Shown: positions 1-5,271 of the stretch, piece after piece | Layout: each line of letters opens with the position of its first letter | Position numbering within the stretch: position 1 is the first letter of the stretch | NCBI GenBank assembly: GCA_016302985.1 | Contig: JAEDMN010000035.1 | Location: 1-18,376, forward strand | Origin: Kiritimatiellia bacterium | GTDB taxonomy: Bacteria > Verrucomicrobiota > Kiritimatiellia > RFP12 > UBA1067 | Direction of reading: 5' to 3' | DNA length: 18,376 bases | Notes under the pieces: model-generated | The model's database searches: none | Told to the model about the DNA's origin: nothing | The model's input: the letters and a program-made list of their open reading frames with translations, nothing else | Translations under genes and position numbers: made by a program

Positions 1-650
1 AGGGCGACCGCGCGCAGACGTTCTACGAGGAGATGATGGCGGCGTTCGGCTACCGCCGCAACGCGGATCCGTTCCGCGCGCTCGCGGAGCGGATCCCCTG
101 GCGCGACCTGCCGCGCGGACCCGCCGCCGCGGAGGCGGTGCTGCGCTGCGCGGCCGAGCTGGACCCCGCGGTGCGGCCGCGCTGGCGGACCGCGAACGTG
201 CGCCCGGGGAACGCGCCGGCCCGCCGGATCGGGTCCGCCGCCGCGCTGTTCGCGGGCGCGCTGCCGGAGCTGCTGCTGCGGCTGGGAGCGTGCGACCTCG
301 CGGCGAAGGCCGGGCAGCGGGCCGCCCTCGCGGTGCTGCGGTCGGCCGGCGGGCTGGGGCCGGGGCGCGCGGCGGCGATGCTGGCGAACGTCGTCACGCC
401 GTTCGCGCTGGCCGAGTCGCGCCTGGCGGCGGTGCCGGACTGGCTCTGTCCCGAGGACCTCTCCGCGCCGGTCCGGCTGACCGCGTTCCGGCTGCTGGGA
501 CGCGACCACAATCCCGCGCTCTACGCGGGGAACGGGCTGCTCGTGCAGGGGTTGATCCAGGTGCACCGCGAGTTCTGCCTTGCCGCCCATCCGGACTGCT
601 CGGCCTGCGCGCTGGCGGCGTCGGGCGATTGTGGTACAATATCGGCATGA
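1..650 (+). CDS. DUF2851 family protein, C-terminal part (5' end outside window)
   Basis: The reading frame is open from the left edge (first full codon at position 3), so the gene begins before the window; the ATG at 33 is internal. The visible ~215 residues match my recollection of the C-terminal half of DUF2851 proteins: an opening TFYEEMMAAFGYRRNADPF, then RWRTANVRPGNAPARRIGS, and a Cys-bearing tail (EFCLAAHPDCSACAL, then SGDC). The biochemical role of DUF2851 is not known to me. The Cys cluster could bind metal, which is inference. Its TGA stop overlaps the next ATG (ATGA at 647-650), so the two genes are probably translationally coupled, although a promoter also lies inside the end of this gene. 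A 4Fe-4S DNA glycosylase end was considered because of the Cys tail, but the rest does not fit that family. Confidence 0.72.
   Translation, partial: GDRAQTFYEEMMAAFGYRRNADPFRALAERIPWRDLPRGPAAAEAVLRCAAELDPAVRPRWRTANVRPGNAPARRIGSAAALFAGALPELLLRLGACDLAAKAGQRAALAVLRSAGGLGPGRAAAMLANVVTPFALAESRLAAVPDWLCPEDLSAPVRLTAFRLLGRDHNPALYAGNGLLVQGLIQVHREFCLAAHPDCSACALAASGDCGTISA
635..640 (+). promoter_or_regulatory. -10 hexamer of a probable leaderless promoter for the 2-hydroxyacid dehydrogenase
   Basis: TACAAT lies in the last codons of the DUF2851 gene and ends 6 nt before the ATG at 647. A TTG occurs 3 nt upstream of the hexamer. No convincing -35 box and no Shine-Dalgarno are visible between here and the start. 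A transcript starting at the usual distance from this box would begin at or next to the A of the ATG. The site may be fortuitous, because the start is also coupled to the upstream gene by ATGA. Confidence 0.45.
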
Positions 651-1552
651 AGTGCCGCAATCAGTTTCTCATCTGGCTGAACTGGCCGATCGGCGCGTTC
701 CGCCTGGACGCGAAGAGCCTCGCCGTCTTCAAGGGACTGGCGAAGGGCGACGTGAAGGTCGTCCGCGGCGAACGCGCGTTCCTGAGGGAACTGCCGGCCG
801 CGACCCACGCCATTGTCTGGGAATTCAAAAAGGAATGGTTCCCGCGCGCGAAGAAGCTGCGCGTGCTGGCGACGCCGGGCGCGGGGCGCGAGCTGCTGCC
901 GTCCGACGCGGAGATGCCGGCGGGCGTCGTGCGCGTGAACGGGAACTTCCACGGCGCGATCATGAGCGAGACGGTCGTGGCGTTCCTGTTCGCGCACGCG
1001 CGCGGGCTCTACCGGGCCTACGACTACCAGAAGTCGGGCGAGCTCTGGCCGCGCGGCGCGATGAGCCCGTTCTGCTCGCTGGTCGCGGGGACGAAGGCCG
1101 TGATTCTCGGCTACGGGAAGATCGGGCACGCCATCGGCGCGAAGCTCGAGGCGCTGGGCGTCTCCGTGACGGGCATCCGCCGCGCCAATTTCGGGGACCT
1201 GAAGCCGGAGCTGAAGACGGCGGACTGGCTGGTCGTCGCGCTGCCGGGCGACACGGGCACGGACAATCTCGTGGACGCGTCCGTGCTGCGGTGCATGAAG
1301 CGCTCCGCCGTGCTGGTCAACGTGGGCCGCGGCAACGCGGTCGACGAGGTCGCGCTGGCGCAGGCCCTGCGGGCGCGCCGGCTCGCGGGCGCCTACCTGG
1401 ACGTCTTCAGGAAGGAACCGTTGACGGCGGACGCGCCGCTGGCCGCGGACGACATCCCCGGACTCGTCCGCTTTCCGCACGGCTCGGCGTTCGCACCCGA
1501 GTACATTCCGTTTTTCTTCCGTCAGATGGACGAGGAGGGTTGGCTGAAATGA
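647..1552 (+). CDS. D-isomer-specific 2-hydroxyacid dehydrogenase
   Basis: A 301-residue cytoplasmic NAD(P)-dependent oxidoreductase expected to interconvert a 2-keto acid and a D-2-hydroxy acid; the exact substrate cannot be told from sequence. Visible features are the Rossmann nucleotide-binding loop GYGKIG (residues 155-160) in the middle, as is usual for this fold, then NVGRG with catalytic Arg228, the FRKEPL motif with Glu257, and the PHGSA motif with His278. The Arg-Glu-His set of the family is therefore complete. The substrate-binding N-terminal part is diverged. The ATG at 647 is chosen because MKCRNQFLIWLNWPIGAF begins directly with a beta-strand typical of the fold. The frame runs open further upstream, but only as a shadow of the preceding gene. 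No Shine-Dalgarno precedes the start. The gene overlaps tsaE by ATGA at its 3' end. Confidence 0.88.
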   Translation: MKCRNQFLIWLNWPIGAFRLDAKSLAVFKGLAKGDVKVVRGERAFLRELPAATHAIVWEFKKEWFPRAKKLRVLATPGAGRELLPSDAEMPAGVVRVNGNFHGAIMSETVVAFLFAHARGLYRAYDYQKSGELWPRGAMSPFCSLVAGTKAVILGYGKIGHAIGAKLEALGVSVTGIRRANFGDLKPELKTADWLVVALPGDTGTDNLVDASVLRCMKRSAVLVNVGRGNAVDEVALAQALRARRLAGAYLDVFRKEPLTADAPLAADDIPGLVRFPHGSAFAPEYIPFFFRQMDEEGWLK

Positions 1553-1974
1553 ACGCGAGCTACGACGTTTCGAACGTCGAGGAGACGTGGGCGGTCGCGC
1601 GGCAGTTCGCCGCGGAGCTGAAGCCGGGCGACATCGTGTGCCTGGAGGGCGACCTTGGGGCGGGCAAGACGACGTTCACGCAGGGACTGGCGGCGAGCCT
1701 CGGCGCGAAGCGCGCGGTGACGAGTCCGACCTTCTGCCTCGTGGTGGAGCACCCGACGGACAAGTTCCTGCTCGTGCACATGGACCTCTACCGGCTGCAC
1801 GACGAAGACGACGTGCTGACGATCGGCTGGGAGGACTACCTCGCGCGCGGCGCGGTGCTGTTCGTCGAATGGCCGGACCGCGCGGGCGACCTGATTCCCG
1901 CGGACGCCTGGCACCTCACGTTCACGCTCGGCGAGACCGAGGCGTCCCGCACGATCGCCTTCCGCCGCGGATGA
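1549..1974 (+). CDS. tsaE: tRNA threonylcarbamoyladenosine biosynthesis ATPase TsaE
   Basis: A 141-residue P-loop ATPase of normal family length. With TsaB and TsaD it drives formation of N6-threonylcarbamoyladenosine at A37 of ANN-decoding tRNAs in the cytoplasm. Walker A is GDLGAGKTT (residues 34-42, Lys40). It is followed by TSPTF, the HMDLYRL motif, and a late FVEWPDR block (Glu107-Trp108) characteristic of TsaE. The ATG at 1549 overlaps the dehydrogenase stop as ATGA and has a good Shine-Dalgarno (GAGGAGG at about 1532-1538). It therefore probably forms the end of a three-gene unit. The partner genes tsaB and tsaD are not in the window. Confidence 0.95.
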   Translation: MNASYDVSNVEETWAVARQFAAELKPGDIVCLEGDLGAGKTTFTQGLAASLGAKRAVTSPTFCLVVEHPTDKFLLVHMDLYRLHDEDDVLTIGWEDYLARGAVLFVEWPDRAGDLIPADAWHLTFTLGETEASRTIAFRRG

Positions 1975-2026
1975 CGCCGGGGCGGCGAGCGTTTGTCGGC
2001 GGGGTACTTTGGAGAAAGGACTGCGC

Positions 2027-4300
2027 ATGAAGATCGTGTTTGCCGCGGGGATGCTGGCGGTCTCCGCCTGGGGCGGTGTGCTTCCGGTGATTTCGGGCGC
2101 GACGACGAACCGGGCGCTGGAGAAGACCGGGTTCCGTCTGGCGGGGGACGCCGTGTACGCGACGACGAACTGCACGCCGCGGTTCGGACGGGAGGCGGCG
2201 ATCGACGTCGCGGGGCACGCGCTGGAGATGGTGATGCGGGAGAAGAGCTGGGACAACACCTGGCTTTCGGGCTGCCGCGTCGACAACACGGGGACGGCCC
2301 CCGGCCGGATCGACTTTCACACGACGTACGGCAAGCTGCACGTCGAGACGAAGGCGTGGCGGGGCGGACCGTCGAACGTGCTGGACGTCTCGCGTGGCCG
2401 GATCTACCTGCGCACCTTCGTGGACGGCCCCGACTGCTGGACGCTGCGCCTTGGCGCGGGGGGCGACGAGACGGTGATGGGCGGCGGCGTGACGGGCGCG
2501 GACCCCGCGAAGTACGGCTGGTCGGGTCCGGTCGAGCTCGCGGGCCGCGTGCTGTTCGCGGACGACACGCGCGAGCCGGCGGGCGGCTGGGGCTGCGTCC
2601 TCGCGGGCCCGGTCTCGGGCGGCGCGGACGCCGTGGCGACGCTGTCGCGCGCGTTCTGCCTGCGTCTCGCGGGACGTGCGGACGGTTTCCGGGGCAAATG
2701 GCTCCTGCGCGGCGGCGGCGACGGCACGTATCGCTGCCGGCTCGACGCGGCGGCCGGGTCGTCGATTGGCGGACGCGAGGTCGAACTGCACGGGTCGGAC
2801 CTCCGCCTGGACGGCGGGACCGTGTTCGCGCTGCCGCGGCTGCGGTGCCTGTCGGGGGACTGCCGCGTCGAAGGCGGCGCGGCGGACGGGACGATCGGGT
2901 CCATCTACAAGACGGGGCCGGGGGTGCTGACGCTCGACACGCCGATGGCCGTGACGGGGCTCGTGCGGGTCGTCGAAGGCACGCTCGCGGTCGCGCCGGG
3001 CATGAGGCGCCCGCGGATCGACCGGCTGGTCTGCCTGCCGGGGACGACGGTGGACCTGGGCGGAGCGGACCTCGAGGTCGGCGAGCTGACGGGGGCGCCG
3101 GAGGTGCGCGGCGGGCGGCTGACGGCGCGCGTGCGGAAGGGCGTGGGCGCGGCCGTGAACCACGGACCCTCCGTCCTGGAGGAGCTGCGCGCCGCGGCGC
3201 GGGCGAAGTCCTTCTTCTGGGCCTGGACCGAGGAGTGGACGACGTGGGGGAGCGTCTCGGAGGGCGAATGGCCGCGCTTCCGGACGCGCATCGGCGCGCT
3301 GACGGGGCGGCTGCCGCGGGTGATGTACTACGACCTCGGGACGATGACGGGGTCGCGGATGGACCGGGCGGCGTTCGCGGACCATGCGCGCGTGATGTCC
3401 GAGGCGATCCGCACGCACTGGCGGGCCTGCCGCGGCATCCCGGTCTTCAGCTGGCACATGGACCACCCGTGCACGACGAACGGCTTCCCGCAGGCCTGGT
3501 ACCGCTACAAGTGCAAGGAGCATCCGCATGTGATTCGGGACATCCTGGACGGGACGAAGTACCCCTGCGGAATCTACGAGCAGTGGACGAAGGCCGTGCA
3601 TGAACCGTGCCCGAGCCCGCGCGACTGGTATTTCCGGTGTCTGGACGACATCGCGGCCTTCTTCAACCGCCTGGTGGACGACGACGGCAACCGCATCCCC
3701 GTGGTCCTGCGCTACGGGCACGAGATGGACGGCGCCTGGTTCTGGTGGGGGAAGGGCTGGTGCACGCCGGACGAGTTCGTGCGCTTCAGCCGCATGACGG
3801 CGGACTACCTGCGGTCGAAGTGCGGGCGGGACGCGCTCCTCTTCGCCTACACGCCGGACCGCACCTGGAAGGAGCTGGGGGCGGAGGGCGACGGCGGGGC
3901 GAACTTCCTCTCCTGGTATCCCGGGGACGCGTACGTGGACGTGCTCGGCTTCGACGACTACTCGATCGGCAAGGGCGCGGGCGAGACGGCCGAGGCCAAC
4001 TTCGCGGAGACGCTGCGCAAGCTGCGGCTCGTGAGCGCGTTCGCGCGGGAGCACGGCAAGATCGCGGCGATCACGGAGACGGGGTGCAAGGACGCGAACG
4101 ACGACTTCTGGACGCGGCTGCTGCGGCTGGGGACGGCGGACGGCGTCGAGGTCGCCTTCGCGGACACGTGGGGCGGTCCCTGGACGATGCCCGCGGAAGG
4201 GGCGGACGCGCAGCGCGCCGACCTGCTGAAGTTCGTCGCGGATCCGGCGGTGCTCACCGAGCCCGCGGAGAAGCTCGCGCGGGCCGCGTCCGCCGAGTAG
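2027..4300 (+). CDS. Secreted glycoside hydrolase, GH26-type catalytic domain behind a PATR-like beta-helix region
   Basis: A 757-residue exported protein. The N-terminus MKIVFAAGMLAVSAWGG reads as a short Sec signal peptide. Residues ~25-375 are rich in short Gly/Asp-bounded strands; residues 295-325 (KTGPGVLTL, then VVEGTLAVAPG) resemble the passenger-associated autotransporter repeat. Residues ~385-735 match GH26 (beta-mannanase and related endo-glycanases). The acid/base motif is RYGHEMDGAWFWWG with Glu566, and the nucleophile is Glu684 in ITETG. The spacing of 118 residues suits the family, although HEMD replaces the usual HEMN. A mannan- or other glucan-directed role is inferred only from the family. 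No autotransporter barrel or PEP-CTERM anchor follows. The ATG at 2027 is preferred over an in-frame TTG at 2009, because AAAGGA at 2015-2020 is well spaced and the signal peptide starts there. Confidence 0.82.
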   Translation: MKIVFAAGMLAVSAWGGVLPVISGATTNRALEKTGFRLAGDAVYATTNCTPRFGREAAIDVAGHALEMVMREKSWDNTWLSGCRVDNTGTAPGRIDFHTTYGKLHVETKAWRGGPSNVLDVSRGRIYLRTFVDGPDCWTLRLGAGGDETVMGGGVTGADPAKYGWSGPVELAGRVLFADDTREPAGGWGCVLAGPVSGGADAVATLSRAFCLRLAGRADGFRGKWLLRGGGDGTYRCRLDAAAGSSIGGREVELHGSDLRLDGGTVFALPRLRCLSGDCRVEGGAADGTIGSIYKTGPGVLTLDTPMAVTGLVRVVEGTLAVAPGMRRPRIDRLVCLPGTTVDLGGADLEVGELTGAPEVRGGRLTARVRKGVGAAVNHGPSVLEELRAAARAKSFFWAWTEEWTTWGSVSEGEWPRFRTRIGALTGRLPRVMYYDLGTMTGSRMDRAAFADHARVMSEAIRTHWRACRGIPVFSWHMDHPCTTNGFPQAWYRYKCKEHPHVIRDILDGTKYPCGIYEQWTKAVHEPCPSPRDWYFRCLDDIAAFFNRLVDDDGNRIPVVLRYGHEMDGAWFWWGKGWCTPDEFVRFSRMTADYLRSKCGRDALLFAYTPDRTWKELGAEGDGGANFLSWYPGDAYVDVLGFDDYSIGKGAGETAEANFAETLRKLRLVSAFAREHGKIAAITETGCKDANDDFWTRLLRLGTADGVEVAFADTWGGPWTMPAEGADAQRADLLKFVADPAVLTEPAEKLARAASAE

Positions 4301-4327
4301 GAGCGGACTCCGGCCTGCGTTTTCTAA
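4292..4327 (+). terminator. Possible weak rho-independent terminator after the GH26-type gene
   Basis: Sequence overlapping the stop codon can fold: GCCG+AGT (4292-4298) pairs with ACT+CGGC (4307-4314) across one bulged C, followed by CTGCG and then TTTTCT. A shorter alternative pairs GGAG (4300-4303) with CTCC (4308-4311). The stem is imperfect and the T-run starts some bases after it. A fresh promoter follows at 4350, which makes termination here plausible. Confidence 0.3.
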
Positions 4328-4349
4328 TGCGGCGCTGATGGAATTCGGC

Positions 4350-4355
4350 TATAAT
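4350..4355 (+). promoter_or_regulatory. -10 hexamer (TATAAT) upstream of the phosphodiesterase
   Basis: A consensus TATAAT sits in a small AT-rich island of an otherwise very GC-rich region, 30 bases before the ATG at 4386. A conventional leader with a Shine-Dalgarno would result (AAAGGAA at 4371-4377, 8 nt before the ATG). No clear TTGACA-like -35 is seen at 16-18 nt upstream. Two tandem copies of CTGAAAG (4361-4374) lie in the leader and provide the Shine-Dalgarno. Confidence 0.6.
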
Positions 4356-4360
4356 TCGAC

Positions 4361-4374
4361 CTGAAAGCTGAAAG
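4361..4374 (+). repeat. Two tandem 7-nt units (CTGAAAG) in the leader of the phosphodiesterase gene
   Basis: CTGAAAG occurs twice head to tail at 4361-4367 and 4368-4374, ending in the Shine-Dalgarno. Read one base later the units are TGAAAGC and TGAAAGG, close to TTGAAGG and TGGAAGG of the longer heptad run at 5221-5269. Two copies alone could be chance; the similarity to the second run is what makes it worth recording. Confidence 0.45.
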
Positions 4375-4385
4375 GAATTTTCGAC

Positions 4386-5225
4386 ATGAAGAAGCTGATG
4401 GGGTTGGCGTTTCTGATGGCCGCAGGCGCGCTGTTCGGCGCGAAGCCGGGGTACGACACGTTCATTTCGCACCGCGGCGAGTCCGTGGACGCGCCGGAGA
4501 ACACGCTGCCGGCGTACAGGATGGCGGTCGAGCGCGGCTTCGGCTTCGAGTGCGACGTCTATCTTTCCGCGGACAAGCGCGTGTTCACGTTCCACGACGG
4601 CAACCTGACGCGCACGACGGCGGGCGCGTGCACGAAGAAGTGCGCGGAGGCGAACTGGGAGACGGAGATCTCCAAGGTCGACGTCGGCGGCTGGGGCAAG
4701 TGGAAGGGGTCGAAGTTCTCGCCCACGCGTCCCGCGCTGCTGGAGGAGCTGCTCGAGCTCGCGGTCGACGGCCGCCAGATCTACGTCGAGGTCAAGCCGG
4801 GCCCGGAGATCGTGCCGTACATCAAGGAGATCTTCGCGAAGCAGAAGAAGGCGACGCCGAAGAACACGCTCTTCATCAGCTTCAACGGCGCGAGCTGCAA
4901 GGCCCTCAAGGAGCAGATGCCCGGGTACAAGGTCTACTGGCTGACGGGCTCCGCGCGCGGCAGGAAGGGCGAGGCCCGGGTCGGCATCACGGCCGAGCAG
5001 ATCCTCGCCGAGCTGAAGAAGACGGGCGCGGACGGCGTGGACTGCCACTTCGACCCGAAGTTCATCACGGCCGACCTGATCAAGACGATCCGCGACGCGG
5101 GCTACGAGTTCCACGTGTGGACCGTCGACCGCCTCGACCAGTCGCTGCTCGCGTTCGAGCGCGGCGCGCAGACGGTGACGACGAACTGCGCGAAGAAGCA
5201 GCTCGACGAGTACATGAAGCGTTGA
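4386..5225 (+). CDS. Exported glycerophosphodiester phosphodiesterase (GDPD family)
   Basis: A 279-residue protein with an N-terminal Sec signal (MKKLMGLAFLMAAGALFGA, cleavage around residue 18-19), so probably periplasmic or lipid-facing. The family hydrolyses glycerophosphodiesters to glycerol-3-phosphate and an alcohol. The GDPD fold is evident throughout: SHRG (catalytic His29, Arg30), APENTLPAYRMA (Glu38), FECDVYLSAD (metal ligands Glu55, Asp57), FHDGNLTRTT (His70), YVEVKPG (third metal ligand Glu135, with Lys137), and the closing HVWTVDR and TVTTNCAKK blocks. Length and motif order are normal for the family. It has its own promoter and Shine-Dalgarno. It may supply phosphate or glycerol from lipid head groups, or act on wall polymers; the real substrate is not determinable here. 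Confidence 0.93.
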   Translation: MKKLMGLAFLMAAGALFGAKPGYDTFISHRGESVDAPENTLPAYRMAVERGFGFECDVYLSADKRVFTFHDGNLTRTTAGACTKKCAEANWETEISKVDVGGWGKWKGSKFSPTRPALLEELLELAVDGRQIYVEVKPGPEIVPYIKEIFAKQKKATPKNTLFISFNGASCKALKEQMPGYKVYWLTGSARGRKGEARVGITAEQILAELKKTGADGVDCHFDPKFITADLIKTIRDAGYEFHVWTVDRLDQSLLAFERGAQTVTTNCAKKQLDEYMKR

Positions 5226-5269
5226 AGGTGGAAGGTCGGGCGTTGAACGCCGGGCGGGGAAGGACGGGA
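5221..5269 (+). repeat. Array of seven 7-nt units (pattern GNNGRR followed by any base) filling the intergenic spacer
   Basis: Starting inside the last sense codon of the phosphodiesterase gene, 49 bases divide exactly into seven heptamers: 5221-5227, 5228-5234, 5235-5241, 5242-5248, 5249-5255, 5256-5262 and 5263-5269. Every unit has G at positions 1 and 4 and two identical purines (AA or GG) at positions 5-6. Examples are GTTGAAG, GTGGAAG, GTTGAAC and GCCGGGC. The array covers the upstream TGA stop and runs to within 2 nt of the next ATG (5272), so it also includes that gene's ribosome-binding region. The period is seen directly; any function (spacer, binding site, mobile repeat) is unknown. 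Confidence 0.7.
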
Positions 5270-5271
5270 CG

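Noticed and set aside
580..650. Cys-rich tail of the first gene as an iron-sulfur cluster of a DNA glycosylase (EndoIII/MutY type)
   Set aside because: Cys spacing is irregular, no helix-hairpin-helix with the catalytic Lys/Asp is seen, and the rest of the fragment fits DUF2851.
1960..2000. GC-rich inverted segments after tsaE as a terminator
   Set aside because: Only about 5 bp of stem with a long loop and a short GTTTGT afterwards; not convincing in this GC content.
2005..2010. TACTTT before the GH26-type gene as a -10 box
   Set aside because: It is a poor match outside an AT-rich island and no -35 is seen. A promoter must exist somewhere near, but I cannot fix it here.
1922..4054. A 710-codon minus-strand frame opposite the GH26-type gene
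   Set aside because: It is an Arg/Pro/His-rich shadow; the GH26 motifs on the plus strand decide the coding strand.
5235..5255. Small palindrome (GGCG...CGCC) in the spacer before the DUF6259-type gene as a terminator
   Set aside because: The stem is 4-6 bp with a tiny loop and no T-run follows; it is better explained by the 7-nt periodic units.
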